Assembly: GCA_022784805.1 (NCBI GenBank)
Contig: JALFYG010000254.1
Location: 1-7,537, forward strand
Length of the DNA: 7,537 bases
Direction of reading: 5' to 3'
Source of the DNA: Spirochaetales bacterium
GTDB lineage: Bacteria; Spirochaetota; Spirochaetia; Sphaerochaetales; Sphaerochaetaceae
Shown in pieces: positions 1-5,798 of this stretch. Every line of letters starts with the position of its first letter. Position 1 is the stretch's first letter. A model generated the notes under the pieces. The model was not told where the DNA came from and did no database searches. It saw nothing but the letters and a program-made list of their open reading frames with translations. The translations under genes and the position numbers were made by a program.

Positions 1-92
1 AGGAGTGCAAGGACTTTGAAAAAGAGCTCATGGTTTCATTGGTGCTTGGTGAATATATGAGAAAGAAGGGATTAAGGTCCCTAAAAAAATAG
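1..92 (+). CDS. C-terminal end of an upstream gene (partial; possibly a CdaR/PucR-type regulator)
   Basis: An open frame runs in from the left edge (frame begins at base 3) and ends at TAG 90-92. It encodes about 29 residues, including a stretch reading DFEKELMVSLVLGEYMRKKG. The stop codon overlaps the AGGAGG ribosome site of the permease gene, so the two are almost certainly co-transcribed. I cannot identify the family with confidence. The pattern of an acidic-phenylalanine turn followed by an amphipathic helix rich in L and V resembles the last helix of PucR-type C-terminal DNA-binding domains, as in sugar-diacid regulators of the CdaR type. Such regulators are often encoded beside GntP permeases and glycerate kinases. 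That identity is inference from a short tail plus context. An enzyme of sugar-acid catabolism is an equally possible alternative. Confidence 0.6.
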   Translation, partial: ECKDFEKELMVSLVLGEYMRKKGLRSLKK

Positions 93-101
93 GAGGAGAG
101 T

Positions 102-1448
102 ATGTCAACGTTCTTATTGTTTGCTCTTATTATCGTTTCTGTCGTCTTGATGATACTTGCAATCTCAAAGCTGAAGATGCATCCATTCATTGTCATGACA
201 GTAATCGCAATTCTTTGTGGTATCGTTGGTGGCTGGCTGTTCCCAGAAACAGGTTTGACACTTTCTGAGGTCATCAACAAGGTCAACTCAGGATTTGGCT
301 CTATCATGACCAGCATCGGTATCGTCATCCTTTGTGGTACTATCATCGGAACCATCTTGGAGAAGACAGGTGCAGCTCTTACTATGGCAAACGCTATTCT
401 CAAGGTCGTAGGAAAGAAGAATAGTGTAGTCGCAATGGGTGCAATGGGATACATCACAGGTATTCCTGTATTCTGTGATTCTGGTTTCGTAGTCCTTTCT
501 CCAATCTCCAGAGCTCTTGCACAGCAGTCAAACACTTCTCTTGCAGTTATGGCAACAGCTCTTTCCGGCGGTCTCTATGCAACACACTGTCTCGTTCCTC
601 CAACACCAGGTCCTATTGCCATGGCAGGAACACTTGGAGCAGATCTTGGTCTTACAATTCTCGTAGGTCTCTTGGTTTCCATCCCAGCAGTAATCGTTGC
701 CATCATTTGGGCCAAGAAGGTTTCTTCTACAATCCATATCGAGGCTAACAGCGAATATACTCTCGAAGAACTCCAGAAGAAATATGGAAAGCTTCCTGGA
801 ACACTCCAGAGCTTCGCTCCTATTCTTCTTCCAATCATCCTCATCGGTATTGCATCCGTCGTATCCATCATCGGTGCAACAGGCGCTATTGCTAATATCT
901 TCACATTCCTTGGTAAGCCAGTAGTCGCTCTTCTCATCGGTGTATTCCTTGCTATCGGCATGATTCCTAAGCAGGAGAAGGCTAATACTCTTACTTGGGT
1001 TTCTGCAGGTATCACAGACAGTGCAGCTATTTTGGCTATCACAGGTGCTGGCGGTGCTTTCGGTCAGATTCTTAAGGCTCTCCCAATCCAGGCTTCCATC
1101 CAGGGGCTCTCTGGTTCAGGTTTGGGCATCTTCGTTCCATTCATCATAGCTTGTATCTTCAAGCTCAGCATGGGTGCTAGTACAGTAGCTATGATCACTA
1201 CAGCATCCATCATGGTTCCTCTGATGGAGACAATGGGCTTTGCTTCTCCACTGGGAAGAGTACTTGTTGTTATGGCAATCGGTGCTGGATCAATGGTTGC
1301 ATCCCATGCAAACGATTCTTACTTCTGGGTTGTTTCTCAGTTCTCTGACATGAAGACAGAAGAAGCTTATAAGGCTCAGACAGGAATGACAGCTGCAATG
1401 GGTATCACAATCATCCTCATTCTCTTTGTTATTTCTCTCTTTGTATAA
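102..1448 (+). CDS. GntP-family gluconate/organic-acid permease
   Basis: This is a complete 448-residue integral membrane protein, the usual length for the GntP family of H+-coupled symporters for gluconate and related sugar acids or hydroxy acids. The protein is almost entirely hydrophobic helices (about 12-14 segments), with one hydrophilic cytoplasmic stretch near residues 203-236. Family landmarks are visible: GIPVFCDSGF at 120-129, LVPPTPGPIAMAG at 164-176, ITGAGGAFG at 313-321, GAST at 358-361 and SHANDSYFW at 401-409. The start is set by AGGAGG at 91-96, five bases before the ATG. That SD overlaps the stop of the preceding gene, so translation is probably coupled. Codon choice (many ATC, CTC and GGT codons) differs from the AT-rich genes just downstream. 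The substrate cannot be read from sequence: gluconate, glycerate, D-serine or another hydroxy acid all occur in this family. A hairpin 22 bases after the stop probably ends the transcript. Confidence 0.93.
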   Translation: MSTFLLFALIIVSVVLMILAISKLKMHPFIVMTVIAILCGIVGGWLFPETGLTLSEVINKVNSGFGSIMTSIGIVILCGTIIGTILEKTGAALTMANAILKVVGKKNSVVAMGAMGYITGIPVFCDSGFVVLSPISRALAQQSNTSLAVMATALSGGLYATHCLVPPTPGPIAMAGTLGADLGLTILVGLLVSIPAVIVAIIWAKKVSSTIHIEANSEYTLEELQKKYGKLPGTLQSFAPILLPIILIGIASVVSIIGATGAIANIFTFLGKPVVALLIGVFLAIGMIPKQEKANTLTWVSAGITDSAAILAITGAGGAFGQILKALPIQASIQGLSGSGLGIFVPFIIACIFKLSMGASTVAMITTASIMVPLMETMGFASPLGRVLVVMAIGAGSMVASHANDSYFWVVSQFSDMKTEEAYKAQTGMTAAMGITIILILFVISLFV

Positions 1449-1469
1449 AACAAAATGACAATTGTCTCT

Positions 1470-1496
1470 GGGGCTCATATCAAAAGTATGGGCCCC
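1470..1496 (+). terminator. Hairpin terminator after the permease gene
   Basis: GGGGCTCATA (1470-1479) pairs with TATGGGCCCC (1487-1496) over ten base pairs with one G-U pair and a seven-base loop. It lies 22 bases beyond the permease stop. The following sequence AATTAATTGATTGATCTTTCT is only moderately T-rich, so intrinsic termination is likely but not textbook. Confidence 0.65.
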
Positions 1497-1603
1497 AATT
1501 AATTGATTGATCTTTCTATGTTCAATTGGTCTCGTTAGGATCAGATTCTTAACATTTACGGGAAGTCTATAAGCAACAAAGTGTGTTTTATTCTTGAACA
1601 AAG

Positions 1604-1639
1604 CGGAGGTGAAATGGGTAAAATATGCGTTCACCGCCG
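1604..1639 (+). other. Imperfect hairpin enclosing an SD-like site and a 14-codon mini-ORF start
   Basis: CGGAGGTGAA (1604-1613) pairs with TTCACCGCCG (1630-1639) with one A/G mismatch and a 16-base loop. The 5' arm contains GGAGG (1605-1609), and ATG follows at 1614-1616 in the loop. This opens a 14-codon frame (MGKICVHRRFDLFI, stop at 1656-1658). It could be a decayed gene start, a leader structure, a mobile-element end, or a second terminator followed by TTTGATTTGTTC. I see no basis for choosing among these. It lies in the otherwise gene-free stretch between the permease and the DUF4160 gene. Confidence 0.35.
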
Positions 1640-1645
1640 GTTTGA

Positions 1646-1771
1646 TTTGTTCATTTAATAGGAAAAATAATTAGGATTCAAAGAAACAAACCCGTTCAAT
1701 ATCTTGATGGAATAAAAAGTGTGATAGATGAGTTAATAAAAGCGGACATTTCTAAAGATGATACTTTTTGA
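1646..1771 (+). pseudogene. Open remnant without a start codon, upstream of the DUF4160 cassette
   Basis: A frame opens after a stop at 1643-1645 and runs to TGA at 1769-1771, giving about 41 codons. It has protein-like composition: it includes the segments IQRNKPVQYLDGIKS and VIDELIKADISKDDTF, which look like an amphipathic helix with a charged tail. There is no ATG or GTG with an SD near the start of the frame, so it looks like the 3' end of a gene whose 5' part has been lost or frameshifted. The TTGACC promoter element of the next cassette overlaps its last codons. I do not recognise the family. It could also be chance open sequence in AT-rich DNA. It suggests that the islet was once larger. 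Confidence 0.35.
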
Positions 1772-1796
1772 CCAAATCACTATATCGTGATATTGT
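1768..1796 (+). promoter_or_regulatory. Probable sigma-70 promoter for the DUF4160/DUF2442 cassette
   Basis: TTGACC (1768-1773, five of six consensus bases) is followed 17 bases later by TATTGT (1791-1796, four of six). Transcription would start near 1803, just before the AAGGAGGAG ribosome site at 1807-1815. The element sits directly upstream of the cassette with no better candidate nearby. This is assigned by consensus matching only. Confidence 0.5.
1782..1793. promoter_or_regulatory. Palindromic operator candidate within the cassette promoter
   Basis: ATATCGTGATAT is a perfect inverted repeat of two five-base arms around GT. A second overlapping pair, ATCAC (1776-1780) and GTGAT (1787-1791), adds symmetry. 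The palindrome lies between the proposed -35 and -10 boxes and overlaps the -10, the usual place for an autorepressor site. The second gene of the cassette encodes a protein with a DNA-binding C-terminus, so autoregulation is a reasonable inference. Confidence 0.4.
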
Positions 1797-1821
1797 TATA
1801 TTTAACAAGGAGGAGTTTTTA

Positions 1822-2076
1822 ATGCCTGTTTTATCTGTGTTTTATGGAATCATTATCAGAATGTATTTTCTGCAAAGCGAACACAATCCGCCTCATATTC
1901 ATGCAATATATAATGATAATGTTGCAGCAATTGATTTTATGACAGGAGAGATTCTTGAAGGATATCTTATCCCAAAAGCACTGCAAATGGTAAGAGAATG
2001 GTTAAGTTTAAATAAAGAATCATTGCAAGAAATATGGGATACACAGGAATTTAAAAAACTTCTACCTTTGGAATGA
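1822..2076 (+). CDS. DUF4160 family protein (putative first gene of a toxin-antitoxin-like pair)
   Basis: This is a small 84-residue protein that matches the DUF4160 pattern along its whole length. It has an N-terminal PVLSVFYGIIIRMYF block (2-16), the signature HNPPHIHA (21-28), a beta segment ending in TGEILEG (41-47), and the C-terminal helix region PKALQMVREWLSLNKESLQE (51-70). The start at 1822 is chosen because AAGGAGGAG (1807-1815) sits eight bases upstream and the family starts with M-P-x-[IL]-S. An upstream TTG at 1768 would add 18 unrelated residues and falls inside the promoter. The two histidines and the proline-rich signature are conserved in the family, but no biochemical activity is established to my knowledge. 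The gene ends next to a DUF2442 gene, a recurrent pairing that has led to suggestions of a toxin-antitoxin role. AT-rich codons set it apart from the flanking genes. Confidence 0.85.
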   Translation: MPVLSVFYGIIIRMYFLQSEHNPPHIHAIYNDNVAAIDFMTGEILEGYLIPKALQMVREWLSLNKESLQEIWDTQEFKKLLPLE

Positions 2077-2087
2077 GGAATAAAACT

Positions 2088-2519
2088 ATGTTTCATAAAG
2101 TAAAAAGCGTAACTTCGATTGTACCTTACAAGCTCAATGTCCAATTCTCTGATGGCACTACAAAACAGTATGATGTGTCTTCTTTGTTTGAAACAATGCC
2201 AGTGTTTAGTTATTTGAAAGACAATCCTGAAGAATTTAGTGCTGTAAGTGTAGATACAGGTGGATATGGAATAGTGTGGAATGATGATATTGATTTGTCA
2301 TCCGATGAACTATGGGATCATGGTGTTCAAATAAAAACACCATTTGATGGGTTATTGGCTTTTAGTGAAGCATCCGAAATATGGAATCTCAATGAAAGTA
2401 CACTTCGAAAGGCTGTTTCTTATGGGAAACTTGTTATCAGCATAGATGTATGCAAGTTTGGAAAACAATGGGTTGTATCAAGAGATGCTATGAAAAGAGA
2501 GTATGGGGAGCCAAACTAG
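2088..2519 (+). CDS. DUF2442 protein with C-terminal helix-turn-helix domain (antitoxin/regulator-like)
   Basis: This is a 143-residue, two-domain protein. Residues 1-82 match DUF2442: MFHKVKSV at 1-8, the VQFSDGTTKQYDV strand-turn-strand at 18-30, the GGYGIVWNDDIDLSSDELW core at 58-76, and HGVQI at 78-82. Residues 90-138 look like a small winged or MerR/excisionase-type DNA-binding domain: FSEASEIWNLNESTLRKAVS (92-111), then a beta hairpin with KFGKQWVVSRDAM (123-135). A DUF2442 protein of known structure (NE0471 of Nitrosomonas) also has a separate C-terminal DNA-binding domain, which supports the reading. I prefer the ATG at 2088, with GAGGAA (2075-2080) seven bases upstream. The ATG at 2073 overlaps the previous stop as ATGA and would add five residues, but has a weaker ribosome site. 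The tight spacing shows co-translation with the DUF4160 gene. It may repress the shared promoter. Function is inferred. Confidence 0.85.
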   Translation: MFHKVKSVTSIVPYKLNVQFSDGTTKQYDVSSLFETMPVFSYLKDNPEEFSAVSVDTGGYGIVWNDDIDLSSDELWDHGVQIKTPFDGLLAFSEASEIWNLNESTLRKAVSYGKLVISIDVCKFGKQWVVSRDAMKREYGEPN

Positions 2520-2533
2520 TCTCTTCTCCCCAT
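2503..2533. terminator. Hairpin between the convergent DUF2442 and GTPase genes
   Basis: ATGGGGAG (2503-2510) pairs exactly with CTCCCCAT (2526-2533) around a 15-base loop that contains the DUF2442 stop codon. Read on the - strand, the stem is followed by ACTCTCTTTTC, a short T-tract, so it may end the GTPase transcript coming from the right. On the + strand the stem is not followed by T residues. A T6 run at 2582-2587 lies farther on without an obvious stem. Confidence 0.4.
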
Positions 2534-2595
2534 TATACAAAAGACGAGTTTAAACTTATATCTCCCATGGCTGCATCATTGTTTTTTCATCGTAT

Positions 2596-4479
2596 TTATT
2601 CGACTATCTCTATATGTGCATATTCCTCCACCATATCCCAAGGAACATTGAAGCCTGCACCATGGGAGCAGAAGACACTTCCAGGAGGATTTGCTAGGTC
2701 AGAAAGAGGATTATAAGAAGCGCCAGCAATAATCTCTTCTTCGTTATGGCATCTTTCATATCCAACAGGGAATACAGAAAGGCTTCCTTCTCCATGTGTA
2801 TATGCCCTCACTTCCTGAGAGTAGTTATTCATGGTAGAAACAGGGCATCTTCCTTTGATGGTGACAAAGCCTTCACTGCTTTCTTCTATCCTTCCTGTTC
2901 CATTCATTCTTTCAATGTCGTAGAGGGCCCTACCGGAGAGAGAAAGAGGGACTATCAAGACAAATTGATAAATAGGCTCCAAGATTATTGACTCTGCTTT
3001 CATCAGGGCATTTCTTACAGCCCTGTATGTGGCCTCTCTGAAGTCTCCTCCTTCAGTATGCTTAAGGTGAGCTCTTCCTGCTTTGAGAGTTATGGTGATA
3101 TCTGTAATAGGGAAGGAAGCTAATACTCCTTGATGGATCTTCTCCTCCAAGTGGGTTCTGATCAGTCTCTGCCAGTTTGTATCAAGATCATTCTTGGGTA
3201 GATCAGTGACAAACTTCAAGCCACTCCCTCTTTCCCCTGGAGAAAGGAGAAGATGAACTTCTGCATAGTGCTTTAATGGCTCGAAGTGCCCGATTCCATA
3301 AGAAGGGGCAAGGATAGTTTCCTTGTAGGCAATCTTACCTTCTCCGAGAGTAATGGTCGTGCCATAACGCTTTTGGATTATTTCACATATGACTTCTGTC
3401 TGGACTTCACCCATAAGCATTATCTCGATGTCTCCAGAGATTACTCGTGTCTTGATTTCAGGAAACTCTTCCTCCACTTCCTTCAGGATCCTTAACAACT
3501 TTGGTTTGTCCGTAGAGTTATCAGAAGAGACGGAATAGACTAGAACAGGTTCGCACTCGCTTCTTATTCTATTGTGGTTACTGCCGAAGGTGTCGCCGCT
3601 CTTGGCTTTCTCTAAGCCAACTATAGCGCATACTTCTCCTTTGTCGACTTCTTTTACTGTCTCGTATCTTTCACCGTTATAGATACGTATTTCATCAACT
3701 TTCTCTCCTCCGATTTCATCCTTTGCCTTTAGCTTTCCTCCTGTGATCTTCAGATGGGAAAGTTTCTTGCCGTTTTTATCTCTCGATACCTTATAAAGCA
3801 GGGCTCCGAATTCTTCTTTGGTTTCTTTACTTTTAAAGTAGTGCTCAAGGACAAAGAGAATATCATCGATACCTTGGTTCTTTAAGGCTGAACCAGATAG
3901 AAGTGGGAAGAGTTTACGTTTTGAGACAATGGAAGAGATATCATCCTCGGTTATCTCTTCTCCTGAGAGATACTTCTCCAACACTTCGTCATCTTTCTCT
4001 GCTATCTCTTCAATGTCACTGAAAGGGAAAGAAACAATATCATCAGATAAAGATGAGATGATCTCACTCTTTATTTTATCGATGTCGATTCCTGGCATAT
4101 CGATCTTATTGAGAAAGATCAGAGTAGGGATGGAGTGTTTCTCCAAAAGGCGCCAAAGGGTCCTTGTGTGTCCTGTTACGCCATCTTGGGCAGAGATGAT
4201 GAGAATCGCAGCATCCAAAGCAGAAAGAGATCTTTCCATTTCACTGGAGAAATCAACATGGCCGGGAGTGTCGATAAGAGTGATAGTGTCACCTAGCATA
4301 GCTTCCTTGGCGTAGACTGTTATTCCTCTTCTTCTTTCTATGTTATCGAAATCGAGAAAGGAGTTTTTGTCATCGACTCTTCCCATCTTTCTGATTGCTC
4401 CGGAAGCAAAGAGAAGAGACTCGGAGAGAGTCGTTTTCCCACTGTCTACATTTGCTACTATTCCAGTTACTAGGCGCAT
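2596..4479 (-). CDS. TetM/EF-G-like translation factor GTPase (ribosomal protection protein homologue)
   Basis: This is a 627-residue translational GTPase close in length to Tet(M), which has about 639. All G-domain motifs are present: ANVDSGKTT (9-17), RRGITV (50-55), DTPGHVD (70-76), NKID (124-127) and a G5-like SGSALK near residue 210. Then come a beta-barrel domain, an EF-G-like domain III (GEVQTEVICEIIQKRYG) and domain IV (KHTEGGDFREATYRAV). The C-terminus reads SVFCSHGAGFNVPWDMVEEY, a feature of a chromosomal clade of TetM-like factors rather than of mobile Tet(M)/Tet(W) proteins. The likely role is binding the ribosomal A site as a GTPase. Tetracycline resistance should not be assumed. 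The start at 4479 matches where homologues begin, just before the P-loop. An in-frame ATG at 4521 would add 14 residues unlike the family. Neither start has a good SD, so the true start is uncertain. Confidence 0.88.
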   Translation of the reverse strand: MRLVTGIVANVDSGKTTLSESLLFASGAIRKMGRVDDKNSFLDFDNIERRRGITVYAKEAMLGDTITLIDTPGHVDFSSEMERSLSALDAAILIISAQDGVTGHTRTLWRLLEKHSIPTLIFLNKIDMPGIDIDKIKSEIISSLSDDIVSFPFSDIEEIAEKDDEVLEKYLSGEEITEDDISSIVSKRKLFPLLSGSALKNQGIDDILFVLEHYFKSKETKEEFGALLYKVSRDKNGKKLSHLKITGGKLKAKDEIGGEKVDEIRIYNGERYETVKEVDKGEVCAIVGLEKAKSGDTFGSNHNRIRSECEPVLVYSVSSDNSTDKPKLLRILKEVEEEFPEIKTRVISGDIEIMLMGEVQTEVICEIIQKRYGTTITLGEGKIAYKETILAPSYGIGHFEPLKHYAEVHLLLSPGERGSGLKFVTDLPKNDLDTNWQRLIRTHLEEKIHQGVLASFPITDITITLKAGRAHLKHTEGGDFREATYRAVRNALMKAESIILEPIYQFVLIVPLSLSGRALYDIERMNGTGRIEESSEGFVTIKGRCPVSTMNNYSQEVRAYTHGEGSLSVFPVGYERCHNEEEIIAGASYNPLSDLANPPGSVFCSHGAGFNVPWDMVEEYAHIEIVE

Positions 4480-4574
4480 ATTGAGATGATAGCACGAAAA
4501 GGAAAGAGTGTTTTGTTTCATAACTATAAAAAGGTTTGAAAAGAAAGAATAACTATTTACTTTAGAGTGGAACT

Positions 4575-4616
4575 ATTATAGGAAATCAAATCTTTAGATT
4601 TGGTTTTGAGTATAAT
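4575..4616. promoter_or_regulatory. Palindrome between two outward-facing -10 boxes (divergent promoter/operator candidate)
   Basis: CAAATCTTTAGATTTG (4587-4602) has two perfect seven-base arms around TT, and the symmetry continues outward to about 4583 and 4606 with one G-T pair. Left of it, ATTATA (4575-4580) is a consensus TATAAT box read on the - strand towards the GTPase gene. Right of it, TATAAT (4611-4616) reads on the + strand towards the dehydrogenase. Neither box has a good -35 at normal spacing. The symmetry suggests that one regulator could govern both genes, but the + side leader to 4792 would be long, about 170 bases. Confidence 0.4.
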
Positions 4617-4701
4617 TCTTTGTTTTATAAATGATTACCTAGTATTTTTGTAAAAAAAAGTCCAATACATCTCAATTGTCTTTAGATAATAAAGTGCTGG
4701 T

Positions 4702-4732
4702 TTGATTATTGTTTTCATACCATACTTACAAT
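4702..4732 (+). promoter_or_regulatory. Alternative promoter candidate for the dehydrogenase gene
   Basis: TTGATT (4702-4707) and TACAAT (4727-4732) match the -35 and -10 consensus at four and five of six bases, but with a 19-base spacer that is longer than ideal. It would give a leader of about 50 bases to the ATG at 4792. It competes with the TATAAT at 4611-4616, and I cannot decide between them. The remainder of 4522-4791 is AT-rich and shows no gene or RNA that I recognise. Confidence 0.25.
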
Positions 4733-4791
4733 CAAAACATGGAAGATGTATTCTTTCCCTGTGTTCTATACTATTAGTGTCGGAGGAGTAA

Positions 4792-5739
4792 ATGAAAGTA
4801 GCAATATTGGAAAGCTTAGGTATATCAGAAGAAGAGCTCTTGTCTTTGGAGAAACCTTTTGTCGATAAAGGCGTCGAGTTTGTTCATTATAATAAATCGT
4901 TGGATGAAGAAGTGCTGGTAAAAGAGACAGAAGGAGCAGATGCAGTAATCATAGCAAATATGCCGTTTCCAGCTTCTGTCATTGAAAGAAGTGACTCTTT
5001 GAAGTACATCGATGTTGCCTTCACTGGAACTGATCATGTGGGCTTAAGTGCTGCAAGAGAGAAGGGAATATCTGTAAGTAACGCTTCCGGTTACTCCAAT
5101 GAAGCAGTGTCAGAACTGGTTCTTGGTATGGTTCTTTCTTTTATGAGAAATATCTCCAAAGTCGAGGACAGGTGCCGTAATGGCCTCGATAAGACAGGTC
5201 TTGTGGGCTCTGAAGTCAAGGGAAAAACAGTTGGAATAATCGGCTTGGGAAAGATAGGTAGAAGGACAGCTGAAATCTTCCATGTACTGGGAGGAAATAT
5301 CTTGGCTTCATCGAGAACTAAGCATGGAGACGCCCCTGAGTATGTAAAGGAAGTTGAGAAGGAAGAGCTATTGAAGGAATCTGATATCGTAGTACTCCAC
5401 TGTCCTTTGACCCCAGAAACAAGAGGCCTAATCGGTAAGAAAGAACTGGAGATCATGAAAAAGAGTGCAATCCTAGTAAACGTAGCAAGGGGACCAGTAG
5501 TAGTTGAGAAGGATCTGGTTGAGGCACTTACTAAAGGAAAGATCAGCGGGGCTTTGATAGACGTCTTCGATACTGAGCCACCACTCCCAAAAGACAATCC
5601 ACTTCTTTCATGCCCAAACACTCTCGTGACTCCACATGTAGCTTTTGCCACAAAGGAATCTATGAGCCTCAGGGCAAAGATTGTCTTTGATAACCTTTAT
5701 TCTTGGATGAATGGCACTGTGATCAATAGAGTAGTCTGA
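4792..5739 (+). CDS. D-isomer-specific 2-hydroxyacid dehydrogenase
   Basis: This is a complete 315-residue enzyme of the D-2-hydroxyacid dehydrogenase family, at the normal length. These cytosolic enzymes interconvert a 2-keto acid and a D-2-hydroxy acid with NAD(P)H. An N-terminal catalytic-domain half (1-100) is followed by a Rossmann fold with GLGKIG (151-156), and then by the catalytic residues: Arg233 in NVARGP, Glu262 in DVFDTEPP and His282 in TPHVAF. The motif HCPLTPETRGLI (203-214) is also typical. The second beta strand ends in ASSRTKHG (172-179), with Ser-Arg where NAD enzymes usually carry Asp, which points to NADP(H). GGAGGAG (4782-4788) places the start at 4792. The gene stands alone between a divergent and a convergent neighbour. 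The substrate is unknown: glyoxylate/hydroxypyruvate reductase or D-lactate dehydrogenase activity are possibilities. Confidence 0.92.
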   Translation: MKVAILESLGISEEELLSLEKPFVDKGVEFVHYNKSLDEEVLVKETEGADAVIIANMPFPASVIERSDSLKYIDVAFTGTDHVGLSAAREKGISVSNASGYSNEAVSELVLGMVLSFMRNISKVEDRCRNGLDKTGLVGSEVKGKTVGIIGLGKIGRRTAEIFHVLGGNILASSRTKHGDAPEYVKEVEKEELLKESDIVVLHCPLTPETRGLIGKKELEIMKKSAILVNVARGPVVVEKDLVEALTKGKISGALIDVFDTEPPLPKDNPLLSCPNTLVTPHVAFATKESMSLRAKIVFDNLYSWMNGTVINRVV

Positions 5740-5763
5740 TAAAAAGAGAGACTAAAAGTATTG

Positions 5764-5793
5764 GAGCCTTGTTCCGAGATTGGAGCAAGGCTC
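5764..5793. terminator. Bidirectional hairpin terminator between convergent genes
   Basis: GAGCCTTGTTCC (5764-5775) pairs with GGAGCAAGGCTC (5782-5793) over twelve base pairs with one G-U pair and a six-base loop. It starts 25 bases after the dehydrogenase stop and ends six bases from the glycosyltransferase stop. On the + strand TATTCTT follows. On the - strand a short T-run (AATACTTTTAG) follows. It can therefore serve both converging transcripts. Confidence 0.75.
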
Positions 5794-5798
5794 TATTC

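Noticed and set aside
575..1042. - strand open frame opposite the permease
   Set aside because: It is a mirror of strongly biased codons in a clear GntP gene, with no recognisable domain.
1290..1634. - strand open frame across the permease 3' end and the intergenic region
   Set aside because: It overlaps the conserved HANDSYFW region of the permease and passes through its terminator hairpin, and it has no family resemblance.
1768..1821. TTG at 1768 as the start of the DUF4160 gene
   Set aside because: The extra 18 residues do not match the family, there is no SD before it, and the TTG is part of the likely -35 box. The ATG at 1822 has a strong SD.
2073..2087. ATG at 2073 as the start of the DUF2442 gene (ATGA overlap)
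   Set aside because: It is possible, but the ATG at 2088 has the better-spaced GAGGAA site and gives the usual family N-terminus, so it was kept only as an alternative.
1485..2545. Direct repeats or insertion-sequence ends flanking the islet
   Set aside because: Only short resemblances (CCCCAATTA versus CCCCATTA) are visible, which is not enough to call target-site duplications. No transposase or integrase is present.
2547..2556. AGTTTAAACT palindrome between convergent genes
   Set aside because: A ten-base AT-rich palindrome in a 3' intergenic gap is easily explained by chance, and it has no associated promoter or stem-loop context.
2596..4479. Calling this a tetracycline resistance gene (tetM/tetW)
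   Set aside because: The C-terminus and context differ from acquired tet genes, so homology to ribosomal protection proteins alone does not support resistance.
5091..5651. Long - strand open frame opposite the dehydrogenase
   Set aside because: The + strand has complete family motifs and catalytic residues, while the antisense translation is low-complexity, rich in S, P, F and T, and lacks an SD.
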